A stretch of DNA of 64,000 nt, taken from Bradyrhizobium ottawaense. Lineage in GTDB: Bacteria > Pseudomonadota > Alphaproteobacteria > Rhizobiales > Xanthobacteraceae. A model generated the notes under the pieces. It had not been told where the DNA came from and searched no databases. It saw only the letters and a list, made by a program, of their open reading frames with translations. The position numbers and the translations under genes are program-made. This document shows positions 7,287 through 16,794 of this stretch, piece by piece (positions within the stretch are counted from its first letter, which is position 1; each line of letters starts with the position of its first letter). The stretch covers positions 8,098,001 to 8,162,000 of the forward strand of contig NZ_CP029425.2 in assembly GCF_002278135.3 (NCBI RefSeq), read 5' to 3'.

Positions 7287-7337
7287 TGCGCTAGGATACG
7301 CCCCACCGCTATCTGCGGCAAGCAGAGCGGCGTGTTC

Positions 7338-7455
7338 CGTCATTGCGAGTGTAGCGAAGCAATCCAGAATCGGTCCGCAGCGACAGTCTGGATTGCTTGG
7401 TCGCATCGGCGCAAAATTGCTTCGCAATTTTGTCGCGAGCTCCTCGCAATGCCTC
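7338..7455. repeat. Palindromic dispersed repeat (CATTGCGAG / CTCGCAATG)
   Basis: CATTGCGAG near the left end and CTCGCAATG near the right end are inverted copies. Inside are GAAGCAATCCAGA/TCTGGATTGCTT and AAAATTGCTTCGCAATTTT hairpins. This is the common intergenic palindrome of Bradyrhizobiaceae. It sits between two minus-strand genes and could act as a transcript-end or stability hairpin. Confidence 0.6.
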
Positions 7456-7468
7456 GCAAATCCGCCGC

Positions 7469-8107
7469 TCACTGCCGCGCAGCGCTCTCCCCGCGCAGTT
7501 CCCTTCGCTTTCGCCACACCTGCAGGTCGATCATGGCTTTGATCGTCGCCGCGAGGACGGCCGCGCAAAGCACGGCCTTCGAGATCGTCTCCATCGTTCC
7601 CTCGATCAGGAGGCAGTGGACCACGCTGCCCGCGACGATGACGAACGCGAGGGGAATATGAATGATGCGCCAGGTGCGCGGTCGCAGCTCCAACCGCCGG
7701 CGCAGGGACGCCAGCAGCGCAACGATGAAGATGGCCCACATCGCGGTCACGCCGAAGGGCGAGAATGGCGTCGGCGATGAGAAGGTCAGCGCGTCGATCA
7801 TGTCGGGCGGACTGGTGATCCAGAGGCCGGCGACGTGGATCAGCACCGCGAAGGCCAGTGCGCCGCCGATCCAGTGATGGGCACGCCGTCCGCGATAGGC
7901 CGACAGTGGAGGCAGATATCCGCCGATCAGCAGAGGCTGAACCAGCACGAGACCGAGCGCGATGATCCCGGCGAAGCCGGCGAGGATGTAGACCGGACCG
8001 CGCCATGCGAGCTGCTCGCTTGTCGCAGCGGCAGCGATCGGCACGCCGATGGCCAGGGCGAGGGCAACCCAGATCAGGATCGCCCGGGCCGATCTCCACC
8101 CCGTCAT
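7469..8107 (-). CDS. Ferric reductase-like transmembrane (cytochrome b type) protein
   Basis: 212 residues with about six hydrophobic helices. Histidines suited to bind two b-type haems lie in RAHHWIGGALAFAVLIHVAG and in WRIIHIPLAFVIVAGSVVH, the pattern of the ferric-reductase-like transmembrane domain. No FAD/NAD-binding domain is attached, so it would need a soluble electron partner or serve as a haem membrane anchor. The start ATG 8105-8107 begins MTGWRSARAILIWV. It lies 12 bp downstream of the Tat-exported intradiol-like protein, suggesting one operon. The electron acceptor is unknown. Confidence 0.8.
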   Translation of the reverse strand: MTGWRSARAILIWVALALAIGVPIAAAATSEQLAWRGPVYILAGFAGIIALGLVLVQPLLIGGYLPPLSAYRGRRAHHWIGGALAFAVLIHVAGLWITSPPDMIDALTFSSPTPFSPFGVTAMWAIFIVALLASLRRRLELRPRTWRIIHIPLAFVIVAGSVVHCLLIEGTMETISKAVLCAAVLAATIKAMIDLQVWRKRRELRGESAARQ

Positions 8108-8119
8108 TCGCTGGCCCGA

Positions 8120-8623
8120 TCAGGCCGGCTGCAGGACGAAGTGCGCCTCGAGGCTGGTTTCCTTGGCGCTGCGCATCACCGGCCGCAGAAAGACGGTTTT
8201 GAATTCGCCGCTGTCATAGGCGAGGTGACCATGCGGCTGGCCGAAGATCGGAATGATCTGCGGCATCTCGAGCCGGAACTTGCCGTCCTTGTCGGTGAGC
8301 GTGGCGCCGTGGCTCTGCGGCTCGTGCTCCTGGCCTTCGGTCGTGTGCGCCCAGATCTGGATACGCTGCCCCGCGAGCGGAGCGCCGTCGCCGGCGCGGC
8401 GCACGGTGCCGCTCATCCAGAAACCACCCTTGCCGATCCGATCCACGATCGCCGCACCCTTGCGGTAGTTGTTGGCGCCGCCCGACATCGTTTCCGTCGG
8501 CGCGAGGGCGTCGGCGCGAGCGGGCAACAGCAGGCCAGGCACGCCGGCTGCGAAAACCCCGCTCGCCAGGACGGAGCCGCCCGCGACCAGCAGGTTGCGG
8601 CGATTGAGTACGACCATGGTCAT
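8120..8623 (-). CDS. Tat-exported intradiol dioxygenase-fold protein
   Basis: ATG 8621-8623 is chosen because GGAGGA lies just upstream; longer frames lack a site. The 167-residue product starts with a twin-arginine signal (NRRNLLVAGGSVLASGVFAAG). The mature part has SGTVRRAGDGAPLAGQRIQIWAH, TDKDGKFRLEMP and FGQPHGHLAYDSGEFKTVFLRP, the beta-sandwich pattern of intradiol ring-cleavage dioxygenases. The usual Tyr/His iron ligands are not all evident, so catalytic dioxygenase activity is doubtful. It may be a non-enzymatic or altered periplasmic relative. It is the first gene of a pair with the cytochrome-b-like protein. Confidence 0.75.
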   Translation of the reverse strand: MTMVVLNRRNLLVAGGSVLASGVFAAGVPGLLLPARADALAPTETMSGGANNYRKGAAIVDRIGKGGFWMSGTVRRAGDGAPLAGQRIQIWAHTTEGQEHEPQSHGATLTDKDGKFRLEMPQIIPIFGQPHGHLAYDSGEFKTVFLRPVMRSAKETSLEAHFVLQPA

Positions 8624-8750
8624 GTCGGTTCCTCCGGGCGAGCAGTGCAGTGGCACCAGTGAGACTACAGCAACTGACGCCCGACGCCCAGTTACGACGA
8701 AGGGCGTCCCGGGTCGCAATAACGCTGTTGTGAAAGCAGATAGAGCCGCG

Positions 8751-9515
8751 TCAGAAGTTCGCCTTGACGTACTTCTCGCCGATATTGAGGGCGTCCAGCA
8801 GCGACTTCCTGTCGTCGTGTCCGGTCTGGTAACCCTTGACGATCGCGTCCCCGCGTTCTTTCGGGGTGCCGTGATGTTTCGGGTGCTTGAGCATGTTGTC
8901 GCCCGCGTTGAATTGCGTCAGGGCGATCACGGCGGCGTTGAAGCTCGATTGCTGCAATTTGCGAACGCCTGCAAAATAACCGGCAAGAAAATCCGCATGC
9001 AGCTCCACCCGTTTGACGGTGGGCTGCCCATCGAGGAGAATTTCGTCCACCCCCACCTTCCACTGCAGGACATGTCCAAACTCGTGGGCGCAGATGCCGG
9101 CGACCGCGGCATCTCCCGCCTCGGGATCTGCCATCAATTGCTTCAGGAGCCGTTGGCCGAACAGCACTGTGCCATCGGTCCCGGCCACGCGCTTCTCCCG
9201 CAACGCAAAGGCATTCGGCGAGTCATGGTCGTCGAAATAGGCGAAGCTGGGCGTGACGTTCAGACAATCGGAAATCCGGACCAGCGTCTCCGCCAGCGCC
9301 CGGTCGAAATCCTTGTCGCCCGACTTCGGTATCGATGGCATCTCGCGCACGTTGCCGCCATCCTGCTTGTCGCCGAGAATGTTGCTGGCTTCGCTCGCGG
9401 TCAGACTGCAGCCATAGGACGGATTGTGGCGAGCGTCGGCGGCCCTTGCACCAATGCCGCCGAAAAGAAGAAGGCCACAGCCCGCGATGCAACATCGTCG
9501 TGTCAGCATCTGCAT
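8751..9515 (-). CDS. Exported zinc metalloprotease (HEFGH, M48-like)
   Basis: 254 residues with an N-terminal export signal (TRRCCIAGCGLLLFGG; the cysteines leave a lipoprotein possible). HEFGH at 144-148 gives the two zinc-ligand histidines and catalytic Glu145, and ELHADFLAGY supplies Glu171 as third ligand with Asp174, the ExxxD layout of gluzincins such as M48. The region NAFALREKRVAGTDGTVLFGQ resembles the strand before the active helix in such peptidases. It ends a run of four minus-strand genes (11583 to 8751), separated from the next by only 6 bp, so it is probably an operon member. The substrate is unknown. Confidence 0.82.
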   Translation of the reverse strand: MQMLTRRCCIAGCGLLLFGGIGARAADARHNPSYGCSLTASEASNILGDKQDGGNVREMPSIPKSGDKDFDRALAETLVRISDCLNVTPSFAYFDDHDSPNAFALREKRVAGTDGTVLFGQRLLKQLMADPEAGDAAVAGICAHEFGHVLQWKVGVDEILLDGQPTVKRVELHADFLAGYFAGVRKLQQSSFNAAVIALTQFNAGDNMLKHPKHHGTPKERGDAIVKGYQTGHDDRKSLLDALNIGEKYVKANF

Positions 9516-9521
9516 GTCTCC

Positions 9522-10067
9522 CTAGCAGAGATTTGGAAACCGCTTACAAGCCTCGGAGGTGCCGCTGGTCTGGGGCGGGGGATTCGCCGGAGGATTTGGC
9601 ACGCTTCCGGGAGTCGGAGCCGCGGTTTGCGGAAGCGGCACGGGCTGGGCCGGCAGTTGCTGGGGCGTGGAGCCGATGTTGAAGTTCGCGTATTCGATCC
9701 GGTTGGTATAGAGGCTGATGCCCAGCAGCCAGGTCGACACCCCCTGCTGATGCTGCGCGACCATCGAATAGACCGGTCCCGCCGGGAGCTGAGTTTGCCC
9801 GCTCAGGACGACATTGGTCACCTGCCCGAGCTGAACCAGCGGCATGTAGACGTCGCTGTTGTTGGTCTGCATGGCGATGGTCTGCCAGAGCTGGGGACCG
9901 TACCAGGTTGGATTCGGCGTGCCCGTCTGCAATTGCTGGATGACGGCCGTCAGGATTTGCCGGGGATCCGCCTGCGCCGACGCCGTCCGCGTCACCGGCA
10001 CCTGAAGCAGGCAGGCCAGCACCACCGCGATCAAGAACCGAATCGATCCCTTCAACATCATCTGCAT
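9522..10067 (-). CDS. Exported hypothetical protein, 181 aa
   Basis: The start at ATG 10065-10067 gives MQMMLKGSIRFLIAVVLACLLQV, a Sec signal peptide with cleavage near ASAQA. The mature part has a glutamine-rich helix (RQILTAVIQQLQTGTPNPTWYG), a beta-rich middle and a proline-rich tail ending in two cysteines (EACKRFPNLC). No family is recognised. It is 6 bp upstream of the metalloprotease gene and likely co-transcribed, so it may be a partner, substrate or envelope component. Longer upstream frames are noise. Confidence 0.7.
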   Translation of the reverse strand: MQMMLKGSIRFLIAVVLACLLQVPVTRTASAQADPRQILTAVIQQLQTGTPNPTWYGPQLWQTIAMQTNNSDVYMPLVQLGQVTNVVLSGQTQLPAGPVYSMVAQHQQGVSTWLLGISLYTNRIEYANFNIGSTPQQLPAQPVPLPQTAAPTPGSVPNPPANPPPQTSGTSEACKRFPNLC

Positions 10068-10146
10068 TCCCCTGACACTCACGCTGCGAAGCCAAAGCCG
10101 CCAAATGCTCGATGCCCACCGGCACCTCGATCGGTCAGTCAGCCGA

Positions 10147-10431
10147 TCACCTGTTGATCTGTCCGGTCGAGCTCCTGATATCCGGCACCGTCGGCGGCAC
10201 GACGATCGGCCGCTCCGGGACTGAACGATCGACATCAGGGGCAATCCTGAACGTACTCGACCCGCCGCCCGTACCGGTTCCCGACCCAATGTCGGAGCAT
10301 TGGATCCTGCACGCCATCTTGCTTCGGTCGCAGTTGCAGCCTTCGGCGATCCGGCTGGACAGCTCAGCGCGGGGCAGCGGAAGCGCGATCAGCGCCAGGC
10401 TGGCCAGCATCAGTGTCTTGCGTGTGCTCAT
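10147..10431 (-). CDS. Small exported hypothetical protein, 94 aa
   Basis: MSTRKTLMLASLALIALPL is a signal peptide. It is followed by a cysteine cluster (EGCNCDRSKMACRIQCSD), a glycine/serine linker and a proline/valine-rich tail. Four cysteines in 15 residues suggest disulfides or metal binding outside the cytoplasm. It ends 79 bp before the 181-aa gene and starts 3 bp after the stop of the 382-aa membrane protein, which supports operon membership. No known family. Confidence 0.65.
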   Translation of the reverse strand: MSTRKTLMLASLALIALPLPRAELSSRIAEGCNCDRSKMACRIQCSDIGSGTGTGGGSSTFRIAPDVDRSVPERPIVVPPTVPDIRSSTGQINR

Positions 10432-10434
10432 CCT

Positions 10435-11583
10435 TCACTCCACAGGCCTCAATCGAACGCTCTTGAAACCGACCACGACCGGGCGCGGCAGCAGCGTATC
10501 CGGCAACAGCACGTTCGACGTCGCGCGGCGCTCGAAGGCGATCGCCCCGCCGGGCGCTTCGTTCGGGCCGGCCTGCGGCGTCGGAGCGGGGGGCTGCGGC
10601 TTGCCGTCGCCGCTTGCGCCTGCAGCCGCCGGGGCCGCCTCCGCTGCGGCCGCCGGCAATACAGCCTGCCGATTCACCCCCACGTTCCCCCGCGTACTGC
10701 CATCCTCGCCCATGCTGGTTTGAATCGAGCGTGCCAGGAACACGCGGCTGACGAGCGCGAGTTCCACCGAGAAGCGCGGCCGCTCGACGCCCGTCTTCCG
10801 ATCTTTCACCTTGTCGTCGATCCTCTTGCCGATCAGGATCGAAAGCTGCTTGCGCAATCCTTGCTGCGAGCAGAACCCTTTCGTTGCGTCGTCTTCGCAG
10901 AAGTCGAGCAGCCGAAGCTCCGCCGGCACCGCCGGAACGCCATAGGTCTCGGTGGCGGAAAACCTGACCTCGACCGTCTCGGTCGAGCTGGCGTCGGCGC
11001 CGAACCCGCCGCTCAACAGCTGGGACATCGCGCTGGCGCTGCCGCTGCCGCTGGCCCGCTTCACATTGGTGATGGTGAAGCGCGGAAACAGCACGAGCGG
11101 AAGGGTGGTCCGGGTCGCGGGCGGCTTGAACAGCGATTCGGTGGAGTTCGCTTGCGGCCAGATCTGTCCGTCATGCTCAGGCCGCACGTTCGTGGCAGGA
11201 AACTGATAGACCGCCCGATAGGCCTCCTCGATTTCCGGCGTCAAATCGAGATGCAGCAATTTGATCGAGCGCCCCGCGAACGGCTCGTCCGTCGCCGAAT
11301 CGCTGACCGCATCGTCGGAGATCATCGCAAAGACATCGCCGACCTGGATGTCCTCGACGGGTGGATAGACCGGCTCGAAGCCGAGCTTCTGGATCGCCTC
11401 GTTCCATTGCTTTGCGACCGAAAGCTTGGGCTGCTCGCCGGTCCCGGCCCAACGCACCAAAGCGAATATCGCGGCGGCCGCAACGATGAAGCCCGCCACT
11501 ACGATCCAGGTCCTTGACCCCTTCTTCGCCGGGGCAGGCGCTTCGTCAGCCGGGGGAGTCACTTCGCCGGGAGGACCACCCAT
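10435..11583 (-). CDS. Membrane-anchored hypothetical protein, 382 aa
   Basis: A proline-rich cytoplasmic start (MGGPPGEVTPPADEAPAPAKKG) precedes one transmembrane helix at about 27-45 (WIVVAGFIVAAAAIFALV). A large exported domain of roughly 330 residues follows, with Gly/Ser- and Ala/Pro-rich linkers at about 180-195 and 300-345. No catalytic motif is apparent; VGDVFAMISDD and ELRLLDFCEDD stand out as ordered segments. It is the first gene of the four-gene exported cluster and may anchor it to the membrane. No family recognised. Confidence 0.7.
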   Translation of the reverse strand: MGGPPGEVTPPADEAPAPAKKGSRTWIVVAGFIVAAAAIFALVRWAGTGEQPKLSVAKQWNEAIQKLGFEPVYPPVEDIQVGDVFAMISDDAVSDSATDEPFAGRSIKLLHLDLTPEIEEAYRAVYQFPATNVRPEHDGQIWPQANSTESLFKPPATRTTLPLVLFPRFTITNVKRASGSGSASAMSQLLSGGFGADASSTETVEVRFSATETYGVPAVPAELRLLDFCEDDATKGFCSQQGLRKQLSILIGKRIDDKVKDRKTGVERPRFSVELALVSRVFLARSIQTSMGEDGSTRGNVGVNRQAVLPAAAAEAAPAAAGASGDGKPQPPAPTPQAGPNEAPGGAIAFERRATSNVLLPDTLLPRPVVVGFKSVRLRPVE

Positions 11584-12060
11584 GATCCAACTCTCTATTC
11601 CGTTATGCGGCGCAGCCTGCGGCTGGAACGCCTTGCCAATACATTTTCAGCGAGCCCAGCCTTGCTGGTGCTCGCTCACGACGGCCGCTCCATCGACAAT
11701 CAATCGCGTCTCGGGATGCCGCTTCGTTCGCAAAAACAGGCCTTCAAACAATACGCGTCACTAAACATGAAACCCGTGCTGGTTGCCACTGGCAATTCGC
11801 ACAATTCCGGAATTGGCGATGCTGCCGCGCGGCTGGGCGCCGGGTCGTCATGACGCACACAGCGATGCCCTGCCAGGGCGCACCGGCGCTGATGCCAGGG
11901 ACGCTTTCCCCGCGCCTGAAAACATCAGCTATTTCAATACGATCCATATCCATCCATGCCGGGCCGACATGGTCGGTCATTGCGCGGCGGCGCTAACATT
12001 CCGATCGACGGGCACTACATGTGAAAGCCCAATGCGCATCCCCTCACCGGTACCCTCCCC
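11584..12060. other. Gene-free divergent promoter region
   Basis: These 477 bases separate the minus-strand exported cluster from the plus-strand LLM oxidoreductase. Short frames on both strands have no coding character. I see no clear operator, RNA gene or repeat; promoters for both flanking transcripts should be here. Confidence 0.4.
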
Positions 12061-13068
<1,008 letters not shown>

Positions 13069-13092
13069 GCGCGATCGAGCGCCCCGCCAGAA

Positions 13093-13130
13093 GTGCGCCC
13101 TCTCCCGCAGGCGGGAGAGGGCGCGCACCG
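13093..13130. terminator. Strong GC hairpin between convergent genes
   Basis: GCGCCCTCTCCCGC (13095-13108) and GCGGGAGAGGGCGC (13111-13124) form a 14-bp perfect stem with a 2-nt loop between convergent gene ends (13068 and 13154). There is no T-run, so it is a bidirectional stop or stability hairpin rather than a canonical intrinsic terminator. The word CTCTCCCGC recurs in other intergenic regions. Confidence 0.6.
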
Positions 13131-13153
13131 CGTTTGTGGCGACAACTCGAATT

Positions 13154-14029
13154 CTAATCCGGAAAGCCGAACAGCTTTGCCGGATTGTGGACGAGAATCT
13201 TCTCCAGCTCCGTCTGGTCGGGCGCGTAGCGGTACATCAGCTCGAGCAGATCGGCGTCGTTGGGCGGCTGCTTCACGGAGACCGGGTGCGGCCAGTCGCT
13301 GGCCCAGACGCAGCGGTCGACGGCGGCCTCGATATAGGCGCGCGCGATCGGGATCACGTCGTCGTAAGGAGCGCCGGCTTTCGAGGTCTTCTCGCCGAGT
13401 GACAGCATGACCCAGAAATTGCCCTTCTCGAGCAGCTCCAGCATCTTGCGCAAATTCGGATCGTTCCTGCCGGCCTCGGGATCAGGGCGCGCCATGTGAT
13501 CGATCAGCACGGGGACGTCGAGATTCTCGTATTTGGCGACGCTCGACATGATGCCGTCCTTCTCCGGCTGGATCTTGACGTACCAGCCGAGCTCGCGAAT
13601 GCGGGCAATGGCGCGGGCGAAATCGGCATCCGAGAGCACGGCGCCGAGCTCCTGGCGGAAGCTGAAGCGCGCGCCGCGCACGCCGGCGTCATGCAGCCTG
13701 GCGAGATAGGCGTCGTTCGCCTCCGCGAACACCAGCGCGTTGGCGCAGCCGCGATAGTTCGGACCCATCGCTTTGAGCCCGTCGAGCACGACGGCGTGGT
13801 CGGCGCCGTAGGTCGTGGTCTGCACGATGATGCCGCGCTCGATGCCGAGCGTCTTGTGCACGCGCAGCGCAGCCTCCCAGGTCGCAGTCGGCATCCGATA
13901 GGCCGCACCGGGGCGCTCCGGATATTTGTCGATGGGCCCCAGCACATGAAACTGGCTGTCGACGGTCTTTGGCGGCGGAGCCTTGACCGGGCGGCGCGGA
14001 TTGGGATCGAACGGCAAATAGGTCGGCAT
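13154..14029 (-). CDS. Amidohydrolase family protein (LigI / sulfomuconolactone-hydrolase-like)
   Basis: The start at ATG 14027-14029 (AGGAG 6 bp upstream) gives 291 residues, beginning MPTYLPFDPNPRRPVKAPP. Features are TVDSQFHVLGP (the HxH-position region reduced to a single His), ERGIIVQTTTYGADH, VLIDHMARPDP and CVWASDWPHPVSV with the conserved WxSDxPHP-type aspartate. This fits the amidohydrolase_2 branch of LigI-type lactonases, which open lactone rings in aromatic catabolism. It is the last gene of the minus-strand catabolic operon, 12 bp after a RidA gene. The exact lactone is unknown. Confidence 0.87.
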   Translation of the reverse strand: MPTYLPFDPNPRRPVKAPPPKTVDSQFHVLGPIDKYPERPGAAYRMPTATWEAALRVHKTLGIERGIIVQTTTYGADHAVVLDGLKAMGPNYRGCANALVFAEANDAYLARLHDAGVRGARFSFRQELGAVLSDADFARAIARIRELGWYVKIQPEKDGIMSSVAKYENLDVPVLIDHMARPDPEAGRNDPNLRKMLELLEKGNFWVMLSLGEKTSKAGAPYDDVIPIARAYIEAAVDRCVWASDWPHPVSVKQPPNDADLLELMYRYAPDQTELEKILVHNPAKLFGFPD

Positions 14030-14040
14030 GCGATGCTCCT

Positions 14041-14436
14041 TCAGTCGATCACGGCGGTGAAGTCGCACTGCACCAGCGCGCCGCCGTCCATATTGTCCAT
14101 CGGCAGCGCGTGACGTGCCGGGCGGGAATGCTCGTCCGGAAACATCTTGAGCCATTCGACATTGACGGGACCGCGCTGCGTGCGGTCCTTCAGCCACACC
14201 GTCATCTTGATGATGTCGTCGGTGCTGCCGCCGGCGGCTTCCACGATCGCCTTCATATGCGCGAACATGTTGGCGCATTGGGCATCCAGGCTCTCGGGCA
14301 TCGCGTTGGTCGCGGGATCGCGGCCGAGGATGACGCCGGACATCACGAGATTGCCGATGCGGCAGGCGTTCGGAATCGGATTGACGTGCTTGAAGCCGCC
14401 GATGTGGACGCTCTTGCGCCGTGTGTGACCACTCAT
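14041..14436 (-). CDS. RidA family protein (catabolic operon member)
   Basis: 131 residues starting MSGHTRRKSVHIGGFKHVNPIPNA. It has the YjgF/RidA fold marks: NLVMSGVILGRDPAT, QCANMFAHMKAIVEAAGGSTDDIIKMTVWLKD and the C-terminal GALVQCDFTAVID. A longer open frame upstream runs antisense-like through the next gene and is rejected. RidA paralogues in aromatic degradation operons (for example aminophenol pathways) deaminate 2-aminomuconate-type enamines. That would fit here but is inference. It lies 25 bp downstream of the HpaH-like hydratase. Confidence 0.88.
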   Translation of the reverse strand: MSGHTRRKSVHIGGFKHVNPIPNACRIGNLVMSGVILGRDPATNAMPESLDAQCANMFAHMKAIVEAAGGSTDDIIKMTVWLKDRTQRGPVNVEWLKMFPDEHSRPARHALPMDNMDGGALVQCDFTAVID

Positions 14437-14461
14437 GGTGCGCTTCCTCTTTGTTATTGCT

Positions 14462-15265
14462 TCAGACGAACTGGCACGACACCGAGCCGAACGGACCGTA
14501 ATCGGCATGAAAGGTGTCGCCGCGGCGGATGTCGACGGGGCGCGTGAACGAGCCCGCCAGCACGACTTCGCCGGCCTTGAGATGCTCGTCATGCGGCGCG
14601 AGGCGGTTGGCGAGCCAGGCGATGCCGTTGGCGGGGTGATTGAGCACGCCGGCGGCAAGCCCGGTTTCCTCGACCTCGCCGTTGCGGAACAAGAGCGCGC
14701 CGATCCAGCGCAGATCCGCATCGAGCGGGCGGAACGGCCGGCCGCCGAGCACCAGCGCCGCATTCGCCGCGTTGTCGGAGATGGTGTCCATGACCTTTCG
14801 CGTCTTGCCGGTCTCGGGGTCGACGCGGTGCATGCGCGTTTCAAGAATCTCCAGCGCGGGCGTGACGTAGTCGGTGGCGTTGAGCACGTCGAAGATGGTG
14901 CAGTCGGGCCCGCGCAGCGGCGCCTTCAGCACGAAGGCGAGCTCGACCTCGATCCGCGGCGCGTGGAAGCGATCGAACGGAATCGGCGTGGCGTCGGCAT
15001 AGAACATGTCGGCGAACAGCACGCCGTAATCCGGCTCGCTGATGCCGACCGCATTCTGCATCGCCTTCGAGGTCAGGCCGATCTTGTGGCCCTTGATGAC
15101 CCGGCCGCGGCCGAGCTGCAGCTTGGTCCAGCTGCGCTGGACGGCGTAGGCATCCTCGATGGCGAAATCGGGATAGTCCTTCGTGAACATCGGGATCAGC
15201 GTCTTGGTGCGCTCGGCTTCATCCAGGCGCGCGGCAAGCCGTTCGATCGTGGCGGCATCGAGCAT
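14462..15265 (-). CDS. HpaH-like 2-oxo-hept-3-ene-1,7-dioate / 2-oxopent-4-enoate hydratase
   Basis: 267 residues, typical length. It has [56 protein letters not shown] and [33 protein letters not shown] with VLGGRP, all characteristic of the metal-dependent hydratases of the HpaH/MhpD group (acidic metal ligands in EVELAF). The enzyme adds water to a dienoate product of meta-cleavage pathways. The HpaH/DmpE/MhpD assignment within the group is uncertain. It is flanked by the FAH-family gene with a 3-bp gap. Confidence 0.9.
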   Translation of the reverse strand: MLDAATIERLAARLDEAERTKTLIPMFTKDYPDFAIEDAYAVQRSWTKLQLGRGRVIKGHKIGLTSKAMQNAVGISEPDYGVLFADMFYADATPIPFDRFHAPRIEVELAFVLKAPLRGPDCTIFDVLNATDYVTPALEILETRMHRVDPETGKTRKVMDTISDNAANAALVLGGRPFRPLDADLRWIGALLFRNGEVEETGLAAGVLNHPANGIAWLANRLAPHDEHLKAGEVVLAGSFTRPVDIRRGDTFHADYGPFGSVSCQFV

Positions 15266-15268
15266 GGT

Positions 15269-16129
15269 CTACTGCTCCGCCGCGACGGTGTTGCGCAGCA
15301 TGCCGATGCGGCTGGACTCGACCTCGACGACGTCGCCAGCCTTCAGCCAGCGCGGCGGATCGAAGCGAACACCCGCCCCCGTCGGCGTGCCGGTCACGAT
15401 CATGTCGCCGGGCTTCAGCGTCGCGAAGGTCGAGAGATAGGAGATCAGATAATCGAACGGGAACATCAGCCGCTCGGTGGTGTCCTGCTGCCGCACCTCG
15501 CCATTGACGCGCGTGGTGATGTCATGCGGGCCGCGCGGGTCGAGCTCGTCCGACGTGACGATCCACGGGCCGATGCTGCCGGAGCGATCGAAATTCTTGC
15601 CTTGCGTGACGTTGAACTTGCCGTGCCGCAGCCAGTCGCGAATCGTGCCCTCGTTGCACAGCGTCATGCCGAAGATGTGCCCCCACGCCTTCTCGCGCGG
15701 AATGTGACGGCCGCCCTGCCCGATCACGATGACGAGCTCGCCTTCATAGTCGAGCTGATCCGAAACCTTGGGCTTCTCGAGCGGCTGACCGGAGCCCGTC
15801 ATCGACGACATGCTGCGCACGAACAGGCTGGGATATTTTGGCAGGTCCGAATTGTCCTTGTACTCGGCGTTGCGCTCGGCGTAGTTGACGCCGATGCACC
15901 AGAGCTTTTCCGGCGCCAGCACGGGCGGCAGCAGGACGAGATCGTCGAGCGCATAGTCCGGCGTCGCGCCCGCGATCGCTTCCTGCGCATCGGACAGCGC
16001 GTTGGCCGCGATCAGCGCCTTCACGTCGGAGAAGTCGCGGCCGATCCGCCTGGTCAGATCGATCACGCCGTCAGCGACGGCCGCGCCGTAGCGCGGCTCT
16101 CCGTCCACGAGATAGCTCAGGAGTCGCAT
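15269..16129 (-). CDS. Fumarylacetoacetate hydrolase family protein
   Basis: 286 residues; ATG 16127-16129 is preceded by GGAGAACGACC. FAH-fold marks are LWCIGVNYAERNAEYKDN, SDQLDYEGELVIVIG with its metal-binding Glu residues, and MIVTGTPTGAGVRFDPPRWLKAGDVVEVE. Such enzymes hydrolyse, decarboxylate or isomerise 1,3-diketo acids, for example HpaG-type decarboxylation in homoprotocatechuate breakdown, which would directly feed the neighbouring hydratase. The pairing FAH plus HpaH is common in meta-cleavage operons, but no ring-cleavage dioxygenase is in this cluster. Confidence 0.92.
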   Translation of the reverse strand: MRLLSYLVDGEPRYGAAVADGVIDLTRRIGRDFSDVKALIAANALSDAQEAIAGATPDYALDDLVLLPPVLAPEKLWCIGVNYAERNAEYKDNSDLPKYPSLFVRSMSSMTGSGQPLEKPKVSDQLDYEGELVIVIGQGGRHIPREKAWGHIFGMTLCNEGTIRDWLRHGKFNVTQGKNFDRSGSIGPWIVTSDELDPRGPHDITTRVNGEVRQQDTTERLMFPFDYLISYLSTFATLKPGDMIVTGTPTGAGVRFDPPRWLKAGDVVEVESSRIGMLRNTVAAEQ

Positions 16130-16173
16130 GGTCGTTCTCCAATTTGTGTCGGGCAGCGCGGCTGGCGGCGCGC

Positions 16174-16791
16174 TCAGTCTTTCGATTTGGGCGTCTGAAA
16201 TACGGTGTTCAGCGTCACGATCTCGCCGAGGCGGGCGTAACGGGGACCGCCGATGCGCGCGATCGGGTCGAGCGCCTTGGTCTCGACCTTGCCGTCGTTC
16301 ACGAGGCCGTCGCGCAAATGGAACATCACGACCTCACCGACGATCAGCCGGCTCTTGGCCTCGCCGAACTCGAGGCACTGGCGGAAGCGGCATTCCATCG
16401 CGACCGGCGCGGCGGCAAGCCGCGGCACCTTGATGCGCTCGCTCGGAATCGTTTCCAGGCCGAGATGCTCGACCTCACTGATTTCAGGCGGATGCTCGAC
16501 CGATGAGTCGTGCACCGCCGACATCAGCGGCGTATCGGCGATGTGGATGACGTATTCCTCGGTGTCGAGGATGTTGTGCGCGGTGTCCTTGTAGTCGGCG
16601 CCCTTGCGGCCGACGCTGATGGCGAGCATCGGCGGCTTCTGCGAGACGAAGGTGAAGGCGCTGAACGGCGCGAGGTTGAGCACGCCCGTGGCTGACCGAC
16701 TGGTCACCCAGGCGATCGGACGCGGCACCACGATGCCGGTCATCAGGCGGTAGATGCGCTCGGCGCCGAGCTCGGTGGGATCGATCCGCAT
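16174..16791 (-). CDS. Flavin reductase family protein (FMN-binding split barrel)
   Basis: 205 residues with the split-barrel flavin reductase pattern: IYRLMTGIVVPRPIAWVTSRS, NLAPFSAFTFVSQKPPMLAISVG, DTEEYVIHIAD and RLIVGEVVMFHLRDG. These proteins bind FMN and supply reduced flavin to a monooxygenase or act as oxidoreductases themselves. The operon has no obvious flavin monooxygenase; the nearby convergent LLM-type protein is one candidate partner. Its start nearly touches the stop of the Bug binding-protein gene. Confidence 0.9.
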   Translation of the reverse strand: MRIDPTELGAERIYRLMTGIVVPRPIAWVTSRSATGVLNLAPFSAFTFVSQKPPMLAISVGRKGADYKDTAHNILDTEEYVIHIADTPLMSAVHDSSVEHPPEISEVEHLGLETIPSERIKVPRLAAAPVAMECRFRQCLEFGEAKSRLIVGEVVMFHLRDGLVNDGKVETKALDPIARIGGPRYARLGEIVTLNTVFQTPKSKD

Positions 16792-16794
16792 CGA

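Noticed and set aside
8469..10157. Plus-strand open frame of 562 codons
   Set aside because: It is antisense to three genes with signal peptides and motifs (metalloprotease, 181-aa exported protein, intradiol-like protein) and has no recognisable domain.
14435..16198. Plus-strand open frame of 587 codons
   Set aside because: It is antisense to the HpaH-like and FAH-family genes; its composition is codon-shadow type.
16510..16695. Short plus-strand frames inside catabolic genes
   Set aside because: They are fully antisense to the flavin reductase coding sequence, which has a clear family pattern.
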